NCBI GenBank assembly: GCA_963932545.1
Contig: CAWVRH010000003.1
Coordinates: 1 to 64,000 of the forward strand
DNA length: 64,000 nucleotides
Source: UBA8337 sp963932545
GTDB taxonomy: Bacteria; Pseudomonadota; Alphaproteobacteria; RS24
Direction: 5' to 3'
Shown here: one piece after another, positions 6,724-15,389 of the stretch
Numbering within the stretch: position 1 is the first letter of the stretch
Layout of the letters: every line of letters starts with the position of its first letter
Translations under genes and position numbers: made by a program
The notes under the pieces: generated by a model
What the model saw: only the letters and a program-made list of their open reading frames with translations
The model's database searches: none
Told to the model about the DNA's origin: nothing

Positions 6724-9312
6724 ATGGCGCGTTACGACCCATCCGAGCATGAAGCCGATTGGCAATCCGCTTGGGAGGCAGCCGATTGTTTTGCTGCTGA
6801 AGATATCGATGGCGGAAAACCCAAATATTACGTTCTAGAAATGTTTCCCTATCCCTCGGGGCGCATTCATATGGGCCATGTGCGCAATTATGCGATGGGC
6901 GATGTGGTGGCGCGGTTTAAAAAAGCTCTAGGCTTTAACGTGCTGCACCCGATGGGCTGGGACGCCTTTGGGATGCCGGCTGAAAATGCGGCGATGGAAA
7001 AGAACACCCATCCCGGCACTTGGACCTATGAAAATATTGATGCCATGCGCGCCCAGCTTAAAAAGCTCGGCCTATCTATCGATTGGGCGCGGGAGTTTGC
7101 AACATGTGACCCGACATATTATGCCCATGAACAAGCCATGTTTCTTGATTTCCTCGATGCCGACCTCGTCGACCATCGTGAAAGTCTGGTCAATTGGGAT
7201 CCGGTAGACCAGACGGTTCTGGCCAATGAGCAAGTAATCGATGGCAAGGGCTGGCGCTCCGGTGCGGCTGTGGAACAAAGAAAACTGACGCAATGGTTTT
7301 TAAAAATCTCCGAGCACGCTGGCGACTTATTGGAGGCTCTAGATGGCCTAGACCGTTGGCCCGAAAAAGTGCGCACTATGCAGGCCAATTGGATTGGCCG
7401 TTCGGAAGGGTTGTCGTTCGCCTTTGAATTAGACACGCCAGCCGCAGGGTTTGACGCCTTGGAAGTTTATACCACCCGACCCGACACACTTTATGGCGCA
7501 AGCTTTTGCGCCATTTCGCCAGATCACCCATTGGCGATTGAGCTGGCAAAAGATAACGCAGATCTCGCCGCTTTTCGCGCCGAATGCGCCAGCCGCGGGA
7601 CTTCGGAAGTCGATATTGAGGCCGGCGAAAAGCTAGGCCATGATACCGGCTTGCGCGTCAAACATCCGCTAGATGAAACGTGGGTTTTGCCCGTCTATGT
7701 GGCGAACTTTGTGCTGATGGGCTATGGCACGGGCGCGATTTTTGCCTGCCCAGCGCATGACCAGCGCGATTTAGACTTCGCCCTAAAATACGGGCTGCGC
7801 GTGCGCACAGTCGTGCGGCCAAAAGATCAGCCCGATTTCGAAGTGACCGATACGGCCTTTGCCGGCGCAAACGCCCAAGACGGCGTAATGGTAGCCTCAG
7901 GCTCGCTAGATGGTATGAGCCCTGCGGATGCGGGGGATAAAATAATCGCTCAATTTGAGGCCGAAAACAAAGGCCAGCGCAAAGTCAATTTCCGTCTTCG
8001 CGACTGGGGTATTTCGCGCCAACGCTATTGGGGCTGCCCGATACCTATGGTGCTTTGCACGGCTTGCGGAACCGTGCCCGTGCCGCGCGAGCAATTGCCC
8101 GTGGTGCTGCCCGACGACATTAGCTTCGACAAACCCGGCAATCCGCTCGACCATCACCCGAGCTGGAAGCATGTGACGTGCCCGTCTTGCGGCGAGGCGG
8201 CGACGCGCGAGACCGATACGTTTGACACATTTATGGATAGCAGTTGGTATTTCGCGCGCTTTGCGGGCTTGAGCGAAGATAGCCCGACCGACCGAAAAGC
8301 TGTCGATCATTGGCTGCCCGTCGACCAATATATTGGCGGCATTGAGCACGCGATTTTGCATCTTCTATACGCACGCTTTTATTCGCGCGCCATGGAGAAA
8401 ACGGGCCACCTCGGAATCAAAGAACCCTTCGACGGGCTGTTTACCCAAGGCATGGTGTGCCACGAGACCTATCGGGTTAAGGGCGACAAACACGCACCTT
8501 GGCTTTCACCACAAGAAATTACACGCAGCGAGACAGGCGCCGTTTTGGCGAGTGACCCCTCGGTTGAGGTGAGCGTCGGCAGCCTTGAGAAAATGTCCAA
8601 GTCGAAAAAGAACGTCGTCGACCCAGACGATATTATTGCGCGTTATGGCGCCGATACGGCACGTTGGTTTATGTTGTCGGACAGCCCGCCCGAACGAGAT
8701 GTGCAGTGGACGCAAGACGGCATCGAAGGCGCATGGCGATATGTCCAACGCGTCTGGCGCTTGTTTGACGAAGCGCGTGGGTTGGGGCGAGCGACACGAA
8801 CACTCCCCGTGCCGACTGGCGAAGCGGCGCTTGAAATTTATCGCGCAACCCAAACCGCCATCGACACAATGACCCAAGACCTCGAGGGGCTGGGCTTTAA
8901 CCGCGCCGTTGCGCGCGCGTATGAGCTGACCAATGCACTGTCTGGTTTTGAGGCCAAGACGCCAGAAGATACGAATACCTATCTTTATGCGCTCGCCAGA
9001 TTGGCGCAATTAATCGGCCCAATGATGCCGCATTTGGCCGAAAGCGGCTGGAAGATTGTTGGTGGCAAAGGCCTTTTGGCGCGGGCCGCTTGGCCAAAAG
9101 CCGATATGAGCGTTTTGGCCAGGGATGAGATTTTGATGCCCATCCAGATTAATGGCAAGCGACGGGCGGAAATTATGGTTCCGAAAGACGCCGATAACGC
9201 TATGATTGAAGCCTTGGTTCTCGCAGAACCTCAGGTGGAGAAATTTGTCGATGGCAAGCCAATTAAAAAAACCATCATTGTCCCTGGCCGGATTATCAAC
9301 CTTGTTATCTAA
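6724..9312 (+). CDS. leuS: leucine-tRNA ligase
   Basis: 862 residues, the normal bacterial length. It charges tRNA-Leu with leucine in the cytoplasm. The class I HIGH motif is seen as PYPSGRIHMGH at about 42-52, and the KMSKS loop as EKMSKSKKN at about 622-630. Between them lies the editing domain with the threonine-rich TTRPDTLYG motif, then GYGTGAIFACPAHDQRD. A zinc-type cysteine pair set (CTACGTVP, CPSCGEAA) follows. GGAG lies just upstream of the ATG. It is the second gene of the DUF3576-leuS-lptE-holA set. Confidence 0.98.
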   Translation: MARYDPSEHEADWQSAWEAADCFAAEDIDGGKPKYYVLEMFPYPSGRIHMGHVRNYAMGDVVARFKKALGFNVLHPMGWDAFGMPAENAAMEKNTHPGTWTYENIDAMRAQLKKLGLSIDWAREFATCDPTYYAHEQAMFLDFLDADLVDHRESLVNWDPVDQTVLANEQVIDGKGWRSGAAVEQRKLTQWFLKISEHAGDLLEALDGLDRWPEKVRTMQANWIGRSEGLSFAFELDTPAAGFDALEVYTTRPDTLYGASFCAISPDHPLAIELAKDNADLAAFRAECASRGTSEVDIEAGEKLGHDTGLRVKHPLDETWVLPVYVANFVLMGYGTGAIFACPAHDQRDLDFALKYGLRVRTVVRPKDQPDFEVTDTAFAGANAQDGVMVASGSLDGMSPADAGDKIIAQFEAENKGQRKVNFRLRDWGISRQRYWGCPIPMVLCTACGTVPVPREQLPVVLPDDISFDKPGNPLDHHPSWKHVTCPSCGEAATRETDTFDTFMDSSWYFARFAGLSEDSPTDRKAVDHWLPVDQYIGGIEHAILHLLYARFYSRAMEKTGHLGIKEPFDGLFTQGMVCHETYRVKGDKHAPWLSPQEITRSETGAVLASDPSVEVSVGSLEKMSKSKKNVVDPDDIIARYGADTARWFMLSDSPPERDVQWTQDGIEGAWRYVQRVWRLFDEARGLGRATRTLPVPTGEAALEIYRATQTAIDTMTQDLEGLGFNRAVARAYELTNALSGFEAKTPEDTNTYLYALARLAQLIGPMMPHLAESGWKIVGGKGLLARAAWPKADMSVLARDEILMPIQINGKRRAEIMVPKDADNAMIEALVLAEPQVEKFVDGKPIKKTIIVPGRIINLVI

Positions 9313-9316
9313 ATGG

Positions 9317-9814
9317 GTGAGCCGAGTTTTTTGGGTCGTCTCGATGACCAGCGTCCTGCTTGGGGCTTGCGGGTTTGAGCCGGTTTACCGGGTCGACAAT
9401 CTGCGCGCAAATATTCTCTCCAGCTTAGACGTTCCAGACAGCCGGTTGGGTCGTCAACTCGAACGAGCCTTGCGCGGCCGCATGCGCACCACACCAAATG
9501 CGCCATGGTCGGCCAGCGTGGAGCTGATCGAAGCCCGCGAAAATATGCAGCTCGACAGCCAAGGCGTGGCCCAACGCGCACGCCTAACCCATAAGCTAGA
9601 CCTTACCTTGCGCGCGCGCAGCGATGGCAAAACGCGCCGTGTGGTTTTTGAAGAAGAACAGTTCTTGACCCGCAGCGAAAGTGGGGCCGATGAAGTTGCC
9701 CGCGTGCGCGCTTTGCGCACGCTTGCCATTCAGGGTTTGACCGACAAGCTAGCGAATTTTTTGCAAACGCTGGCGCCAGCCGATGGCAAGCCAGCCGCCG
9801 AGATGAACCGATGA
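9317..9814 (+). CDS. lptE: LPS-assembly lipoprotein LptE
   Basis: About 165 residues from GTG 9317; a TTG at 9302 inside the end of leuS is the alternative, and neither has a clear ribosome binding site, so the gene is probably translationally coupled to leuS. The signal peptide ends in LLGAC with the lipidated cysteine near residue 18, followed by GFEPVY, typical of LptE in this class. The protein plugs the LptD barrel and helps place lipopolysaccharide in the outer membrane. The rest is poorly conserved, and the call leans on this start plus position between leuS and holA. Its stop overlaps the start of holA (ATGA). Confidence 0.85.
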   Translation: MSRVFWVVSMTSVLLGACGFEPVYRVDNLRANILSSLDVPDSRLGRQLERALRGRMRTTPNAPWSASVELIEARENMQLDSQGVAQRARLTHKLDLTLRARSDGKTRRVVFEEEQFLTRSESGADEVARVRALRTLAIQGLTDKLANFLQTLAPADGKPAAEMNR

Positions 9815-10869
9815 AACTACAGGCCTATAAAGTCGATGCCTATGTGGCCGCGCTTAAGGCCAGCTCGGCGCCGGCGCTGATTTTAATCTATGGGCCCGAC
9901 CACGGCGGCGTTCGCGAAGCTTCGAAAACGGTTCTGAAACGGTTTTTGGGCAAAGACTATGACCCGCTTCAATATGTTTCCATGTCCGACACTCAGTTAG
10001 CTGGCCAAGCCGGTTTGCTAGCAGATGAAGCCGCCGCTATGCCAATGTTTGGGGATGAAAAAATCATCGTCGTAACCGGCGGCGGTGGCACGACCCCCGA
10101 AGCGGCGCGGCTGTATTTGGAAACCTTGAATAAGGCGACCGCACAGGCGAGCCTCGTCGTCATTGAGGCTGGCAATCTGAAGCCATCTTCGCCACTTCGT
10201 AAATTGGCTGAGAAAGACGACCGCGCCGTGGCGCTTCCTTGTTATGAGTTAGAGGCGCGCGACATTTCTCAATTGGCGCGCAGCTTCATGGAAAAAGAAA
10301 ACTACCGCATAGAAGTCCAAGCCCTAGACATGTTGACGGCGCGACTGGCCACCGATCGTGGGATTATTCAGCGCGAGCTAGAACGTTTGGTTTTGTTCAA
10401 AGGCCCGCTTAAGAAAAATGACCCCACCGGTATAATAACGGCGGATGATGTGGATTTAGCCCTCGGCGATCAGACGCAGGCGGGGTTTGACAAGCTTATT
10501 GATAACGTGGCGCTGGGGCATTTGGATGCCGCAGATCGCGCCGTTGCCCGCTTAAGCGAAGCCGGCACACCTGCTGCTGTGGCCTTGGGGCCGGTGAGAG
10601 TCCATTTTCAAACTTTGCATTTGGCGCTCGCCATGATCGAAAAAGGCACGCCGCTAAGTCAGGCATTGAGTGCCTTCAAGCCGCCGTTGCATTTTCGCCG
10701 AAAGCCTAAAGTCGAACAGCAAATGCAGATGTGGTCGACCCGAAAATGCGCCCGCGCCTTATCGATTTTAAACGAGGCCGAAACCGCTTGTCGCGGCGCC
10801 GCCCCCGGCTTATCGCAAGCACAAGCCGGCCAAGCCCTCTTGCGGATTACCCGCGCGGCAAAACTATAG
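9811..10869 (+). CDS. holA: DNA polymerase III delta subunit
   Basis: 352 residues. The delta subunit opens the sliding clamp within the clamp loader. The N-terminal LILIYGPDHGGVREA resembles the degenerate P-loop of HolA, which does not hydrolyse ATP. It is followed by the conserved MPMFGDEKIIVV segment and the helical middle domain (RGIIQRELERLVLF, DDVDLALGD). The C-terminal collar helices cover about 230-350. It begins by a 4-bp overlap with lptE and ends 3 bp before the convergent parB gene. Confidence 0.94.
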   Translation: MKLQAYKVDAYVAALKASSAPALILIYGPDHGGVREASKTVLKRFLGKDYDPLQYVSMSDTQLAGQAGLLADEAAAMPMFGDEKIIVVTGGGGTTPEAARLYLETLNKATAQASLVVIEAGNLKPSSPLRKLAEKDDRAVALPCYELEARDISQLARSFMEKENYRIEVQALDMLTARLATDRGIIQRELERLVLFKGPLKKNDPTGIITADDVDLALGDQTQAGFDKLIDNVALGHLDAADRAVARLSEAGTPAAVALGPVRVHFQTLHLALAMIEKGTPLSQALSAFKPPLHFRRKPKVEQQMQMWSTRKCARALSILNEAETACRGAAPGLSQAQAGQALLRITRAAKL

Positions 10870-10872
10870 ACA

Positions 10873-11817
10873 TTATTGACCGATGAGTTTGCTGACCAAA
10901 GCGTCTAGTTGGTCGAGAGATTTATAGTCCACGCGAACCGAGCCGCCCTTATTGTCGCCCTTATCTTCTATCGAAACGCGGAGACCCAAACTATCTGTGA
11001 TGGTTTTTTCCAAAGCGCGCGTATCGGCATTTTTGGACGCGGGCGCAGATGTTGCTTTGGCTCGCGGGCGGCTATCCTCTTTGTCTGAGTTGGCCAGAGC
11101 CTCGACAGCGCGCACGCTTAAGCCTTCTGCGACAATCTTTTTGACCAAGGCCGCGGCATTGGAAACTCCCAAAAGCGCGCGAGCATGGCCCATGGAAATA
11201 GCGCCCTCCACCAAAGCTTTGCGAACCGCATCTGGGGCACCCGTGAGGCGCAGCAAATTCGCAATATGGCTTCGGCTTTTGCCAATGGTCTCTGCGAGCT
11301 CCGCTTGAGTATAGGCAAAATCATCTATAAGCCGTTGATATCCCTCAGCTTCTTCAATTGGGTTTAAGTCCGAGCGCTGCACATTCTCGATGATACCAAT
11401 CTCAAGCGCGCTCACATCATTGATGTCTTGTACGATGACAGGCACTTGATGCAGCTTTGCTTTTTGGGCGGCGCGCCAGCGTCTTTCGCCGGCAATGATT
11501 TCAAACTTGCCGTCGTCTCCTGCGACAGAGCGAACCAAGAGGGGCTGCAAAACGCCTGACTTTTCAATCGACGCGGCCAATGTGGCTAACTCGCTTTGGT
11601 CGAAATTTTTGCGCGGCTGAAACTTGCCCGGTTGCAATTGATCAACGCCGAGATACCGCAATCCATCGCTGATTTGGGTTTGCGTCGCTTGCCCTTGCTT
11701 GTCTACTGCGGGGGGTGAGCTTTGCGTTTTAGGCGCTTGCGGCACCACCGCTTGCTTGGCGGTTTCTCCAATAAGAGCCGATAGCCCTCGGCCTAGCCCG
11801 CGTTTTTTATCACTCAT
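10873..11817 (-). CDS. parB: chromosome partitioning protein ParB
   Basis: About 314 residues from ATG 11817, preceded by AAGGGG at good spacing; the longer frame to 11841 lies inside parA. The start MSDKKRGLGRGLSALIG is the ParA-interacting N-terminus common to ParB. GERRWRAAQKAK is the ParB box II motif that binds CTP, and YTQAELAETIGKSRSHIANLLRL is the helix-turn-helix that reads parS. The C-terminal dimerisation domain is at about 270-314. ParB loads at parS and spreads to organise the origin region. It overlaps the end of parA by 8 bp. Confidence 0.97.
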   Translation of the reverse strand: MSDKKRGLGRGLSALIGETAKQAVVPQAPKTQSSPPAVDKQGQATQTQISDGLRYLGVDQLQPGKFQPRKNFDQSELATLAASIEKSGVLQPLLVRSVAGDDGKFEIIAGERRWRAAQKAKLHQVPVIVQDINDVSALEIGIIENVQRSDLNPIEEAEGYQRLIDDFAYTQAELAETIGKSRSHIANLLRLTGAPDAVRKALVEGAISMGHARALLGVSNAAALVKKIVAEGLSVRAVEALANSDKEDSRPRAKATSAPASKNADTRALEKTITDSLGLRVSIEDKGDNKGGSVRVDYKSLDQLDALVSKLIGQ

Positions 11818-12682
11818 GCGATCCCCTTGGCGCTTGTACATAGCTGCGCTCTCTTTGAATAAGTTCCGACGCTAATTTCATATAGGCCTGCGATCCGCTG
11901 CACTTGTGGTCGTATAGCAAGGCTGGCTTTCCAAAACTTGGCGCTTCGGATACGCGCACATTGCGCGGAATAATCGTCTCATAAACCAAGCTTTCAAAAT
12001 GCCCACGCACGTCATCTTCCACTTGGGTCGACAGGTTATTGCGCGCGTCATACATGGTAAGCACAATGCCTTGGATATCCAGCGAAGCATTCAGGCTGTC
12101 TTTCACTTGTTCAATCGTGTGCAACAATTGGCTTAGGCCTTCGAGCGCAAAGAACTCGCATTGCAGCGGCACTAAAACAGATTGCGCGGCCACCATCGCG
12201 TTCAAAGTCAGCATATTGAGCGACGGCGGGCAATCAATGAAAACATAGGAATAGCCCTTGCCCACGCCGGCCGCGAAAATTTCCAGCTCATCTTTAAGAC
12301 GATGCAACCGGCGCGGGTTTTCCGCAAGCTCTACTTCAACCCCTAAAAGATCCATACTGGCTGGCACCAAATCGAGGCCCGGAACCACACTCGGCATAAT
12401 GGCATCGCCAAGTGGCACCTCCCCAAGCAAAACCTCAAAGCTGGTAATTTTGCGACTGTCGCGGTCGACCCCCAAGCCCGTCGAGGCATTGCCCTGCGGG
12501 TCGAGGTCGACCAAAAGCACTTTTTTTCCGATGGCGGCCAAAGCCGTACTTAGGTTAATCGCGGTGGTTGTTTTACCAACGCCGCCCTTTTGGTTGGCCA
12601 AACAAATGAACCGAGGCATAGCGGAGCGAGACGCAAAATCTTGCGTAGGCGTCTCCGGAGGCATGTCGTTTTGCGAACTCAT
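11810..12682 (-). CDS. parA: chromosome partitioning ATPase ParA
   Basis: About 290 residues from ATG 12682; a TTG six codons upstream is less likely. The deviant Walker A motif KGGVGKTTT lies at about 32-40, with the signature lysine that marks ParA/MinD ATPases. DLDPQGNASTGLG (Walker A') and VFIDCPPSLNMLTLNAM (Walker B region) follow. ParA binds DNA non-specifically in its ATP form and pulls ParB-parS complexes apart. The roughly 20-residue N-terminal extension before the fold is not conserved-looking. Forms an operon with parB. Confidence 0.97.
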   Translation of the reverse strand: MSSQNDMPPETPTQDFASRSAMPRFICLANQKGGVGKTTTAINLSTALAAIGKKVLLVDLDPQGNASTGLGVDRDSRKITSFEVLLGEVPLGDAIMPSVVPGLDLVPASMDLLGVEVELAENPRRLHRLKDELEIFAAGVGKGYSYVFIDCPPSLNMLTLNAMVAAQSVLVPLQCEFFALEGLSQLLHTIEQVKDSLNASLDIQGIVLTMYDARNNLSTQVEDDVRGHFESLVYETIIPRNVRVSEAPSFGKPALLYDHKCSGSQAYMKLASELIQRERSYVQAPRGSHE

Positions 12683-12725
12683 CAGGGTTTTTTTCTCCAA
12701 AAAGCGGCTACCTTAGCTGTTTAGC

Positions 12726-13385
12726 CTAACGGGCCGCCAAGGCTTTTACTTCAATCAATCGCGCTTGCGTATCGGTGCGGCTTTCGTGCGCAACGGTCTC
12801 AAGTTTCCAATATTGTGCGGCTTGCGTCAATTCTTCTTGCCAATCTCGCCCCTTATGCAGAAGCGCAATTGTGGATGGATTGAAAAACGGCGCCATCAGC
12901 CCAACCAAACTCTCCATAGAGGCCAAAGCCCGAGCTGTAATCACATCAACTTGCGCCAACTCCGCTGGCAAATTTTCGCTCAGCGCCTCAATGCGCATAT
13001 GGTGCACCGTCGCCGGCGCTCCGGTATCGCGCAAGACCGCGCGCAGAAAGCTCACTTTTTTGCGATCGCTCTCCACCAAATGCACATGGCTCGACGCCGC
13101 CTCTTCTGGCCCGCCCGCCAATAGAATGGCCAGAACCAAACCTGGAAACCCTGCGCCACTGCCTATATCTAGCCACGTTCGCGCTGAATTTGGGGCCAAG
13201 CTCAAAATCTGCGCACAGTCCGCCACGTGACGGTGCCAATATTGCGACAATGTGGACGGCCCAACGAGATTAACGGACTTCTGCCACTTGCCCAACAAAG
13301 CTTGGTAAGTGGTCAGGTGCATCATTGTTTCACGTGAAACATTGAACTGGCGGGCAAAGTCCTGAGCATCCATATCCGTATCCAT
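12726..13385 (-). CDS. rsmG: 16S rRNA (guanine527-N7)-methyltransferase
   Basis: 219 residues. RsmG methylates G527 of 16S rRNA. The SAM-binding motif is WLDIGSGAGFPGLVLAI, with HLVESDRKKVSFLR after it and VDVITARALASM further on, as in the family. The start could be the ATG at 13385 or the one at 13373. The N-terminal coding sequence contains a perfect parS site, which forces the peptide VSRET at about residues 16-20. Lies 12 bp downstream of mnmG and about 43 bp upstream of parA in the same direction. Confidence 0.96.
   Translation of the reverse strand: MDTDMDAQDFARQFNVSRETMMHLTTYQALLGKWQKSVNLVGPSTLSQYWHRHVADCAQILSLAPNSARTWLDIGSGAGFPGLVLAILLAGGPEEAASSHVHLVESDRKKVSFLRAVLRDTGAPATVHHMRIEALSENLPAELAQVDVITARALASMESLVGLMAPFFNPSTIALLHKGRDWQEELTQAAQYWKLETVAHESRTDTQARLIEVKALAAR
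13326..13341. other. parS centromere site 1
   Basis: TGTTTCACGTGAAACA, a perfect 16-bp palindrome identical to the bacterial consensus parS. It lies inside the start of rsmG, as in several other bacteria. ParB encoded 1.5 kb away should bind it. Confidence 0.95.
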
Positions 13386-13397
13386 AACGGGCGCCGC

Positions 13398-15293
13398 CTA
13401 TTTCCGTGCCGATTTGGCGATATTGCGGTGGTTTTTGCGCGCATGATGCAACAAAAGGGTCAAAGCCGCTGGAGTCATTCCGTCCATTCGTGCCGCTTGT
13501 CCGAGGGTTACAGGTCGCGCGGCTGCTAATTTCTGCCGAACTTCCGTTGCCATGCCTTCCAGCGCTAGATAGTCCATATCCGTGGGTAGGCTCAGGGCCT
13601 CGTCACGGCGAAACGCGTCGATGTCTGCCTGCTGCCGATCGAGATAACCTGCATACAAAGCATCGGTCTCGATTTGATGGCGAATGTCGCGCGACCAATC
13701 TCCCATTTCGGGCCAAACGGCTTGCAAGTCCGTCCAGTCAATCGATGGGTAAGCCAAAAACTCGGTCATCGTGCGGCGCGCGCCATCGGCGCGAACGTGC
13801 ATACCTTTGGCGCCCGCTTCATTGGGGGTCATCGTCCAACTGGCCGCTTTTGTGCGGGCTTGCGTCAATTCCGCCATTTTGGCCCGAAACGCTTTGGCGC
13901 GCTTTGGCCCGACAATGCCTGCGGCTATGCCTTTTTCCGTTAACCGCTGGTCGGCATTATCCGCCCGCAAGGTAAGGCGATATTCGGCCCGCGCGGTAAA
14001 CATTCGATACGGCTCGGAAACACCCTTGGTAACCAAATCATCAATCATCACGCCGAGGTAGGCTTCGGCACGATCAAAATAAACCGCGTCTTGGCCCGCT
14101 GCTGCGCGCGCTGCATTTAGGCCCGCCACAAGCCCTTGGCCCGCCGCTTCTTCGTAGCCTGTGGTGCCATTTATTTGTCCGGCCAAATATAACCCCGGCA
14201 GAGCCTTCAGCTCGAGGCTTGGCAATAGCGCCTTTGGATCCACGTAATCATATTCAATGGCATAGCCGGGCCGGATAATTTTCACCTCTTCAAGGCCAAC
14301 AATCGTGCGGATAAACCGATCCTGCAGGTCCGCTGGCAGTGAGGTGGAGATGCCATTTGGATAGACCGTCGGGTCATCCAAGCCCTCGGGCTCTAGAAAA
14401 ATCTGGTGGCTCTTGCGGTCTGGAAACCGCGCCACCTTATCTTCAATCGCGGGGCAATACCGTGGCCCCACGCCAGCGATCTGGCCTGAGTAGACCGGAG
14501 ATTGCAGAATGTTCTCTTCAATAATATCAAACGTCGCCTGATTGGTATGCGTGATGTAGCAAACCGTTTGCGGCACGATAATTTTCTCGGTTAAAAACGA
14601 AAATGGCACGGGCTCTTCGTCGGCCGGCTGGGCTTCCAGTTTTTCTGTGACAATGGTGCGCCCGTCCAAACGAGCGGGCGTGCCCGTTTTCATACGTCCC
14701 ATCGTCAGGGCGCTGGTTTGCTCAGCCAATCCATAAAGCCGTTTGGAAAGCGTAATCGCGGGAGCCTCTCCATGGCGTCCAGCCGGCACACGCTGTGTGC
14801 CAATGTGAATAATGCCATCTAAAAAGGTGCCCGTCGTTAAAACCACGGCCGCCCCACGATGGGTTTGGCCGTCTTCGGTAATCACCCCACAAGCGCGCCC
14901 GTCTTCCACCAATACATCGTCGACGGGCTGGCCAAGCAGGCTGAGGTTTTCAGTCTGCTCTATCGCCGCCTGCATGGCTTCGCGATATAATTTACGGTCG
15001 GCTTGCGTGCGCGGCCCATGCACAGCTGGGCCCTTGCGCCGATTGAGTAGGCGAAACTGAATTCCAGCCAAGTCTGCCACTCGGCCCATAAGACCATCCA
15101 GCGCATCAATTTCGCGTACCAAATGACCTTTGCCAACCCCACCAATCGCCGGATTACACGACATCTCGCCGATGGTCTCTAGCTTATGGGTAACTAAAAG
15201 CGTGCGCGCACCAAAGCGAGCAGCCGCCGCGGCCGCCTCGCAGCCTGCATGACCGCCACCAATAATAATAACATCCCAGTTGTTCTCGTGCAT
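13398..15293 (-). CDS. mnmG: tRNA uridine-5-carboxymethylaminomethyl modification enzyme MnmG
   Basis: About 631 residues from ATG 15293 (GGGAG 9 bases upstream). With MnmE it adds the carboxymethylaminomethyl group to U34 of several tRNAs. The FAD site is VIIIGGGHAGCEAA at about 10-23. Family signatures follow: SCNPAIGGVGKGHLVREIDALDGLMG, GTFLDGIIHIG, and GLYLAGQINGTTGYEEAAGQGLVAG. The C-terminal helical domain contacts MnmE. It stands between mnmE and rsmG, both in the same direction, with a parS site in the gap towards mnmE. Confidence 0.97.
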   Translation of the reverse strand: MHENNWDVIIIGGGHAGCEAAAAAARFGARTLLVTHKLETIGEMSCNPAIGGVGKGHLVREIDALDGLMGRVADLAGIQFRLLNRRKGPAVHGPRTQADRKLYREAMQAAIEQTENLSLLGQPVDDVLVEDGRACGVITEDGQTHRGAAVVLTTGTFLDGIIHIGTQRVPAGRHGEAPAITLSKRLYGLAEQTSALTMGRMKTGTPARLDGRTIVTEKLEAQPADEEPVPFSFLTEKIIVPQTVCYITHTNQATFDIIEENILQSPVYSGQIAGVGPRYCPAIEDKVARFPDRKSHQIFLEPEGLDDPTVYPNGISTSLPADLQDRFIRTIVGLEEVKIIRPGYAIEYDYVDPKALLPSLELKALPGLYLAGQINGTTGYEEAAGQGLVAGLNAARAAAGQDAVYFDRAEAYLGVMIDDLVTKGVSEPYRMFTARAEYRLTLRADNADQRLTEKGIAAGIVGPKRAKAFRAKMAELTQARTKAASWTMTPNEAGAKGMHVRADGARRTMTEFLAYPSIDWTDLQAVWPEMGDWSRDIRHQIETDALYAGYLDRQQADIDAFRRDEALSLPTDMDYLALEGMATEVRQKLAAARPVTLGQAARMDGMTPAALTLLLHHARKNHRNIAKSARK

Positions 15294-15357
15294 TTCCTGC
15301 ACTCCCAAAGGTTAGGGGTGAAGCCGCGTTGTAACGCGGCGACAGGGTCTAAGCAAG

Positions 15358-15373
15358 TGTTTCACGTGAAACA
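15358..15373. other. parS centromere site 2
   Basis: A second perfect TGTTTCACGTGAAACA, in the short gap between mnmG and mnmE, about 2 kb from the first. Being non-coding here, its perfect sequence is not explained by protein constraint. Confidence 0.95.
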
Positions 15374-15389
15374 TTATCTCGGAAGCAGG

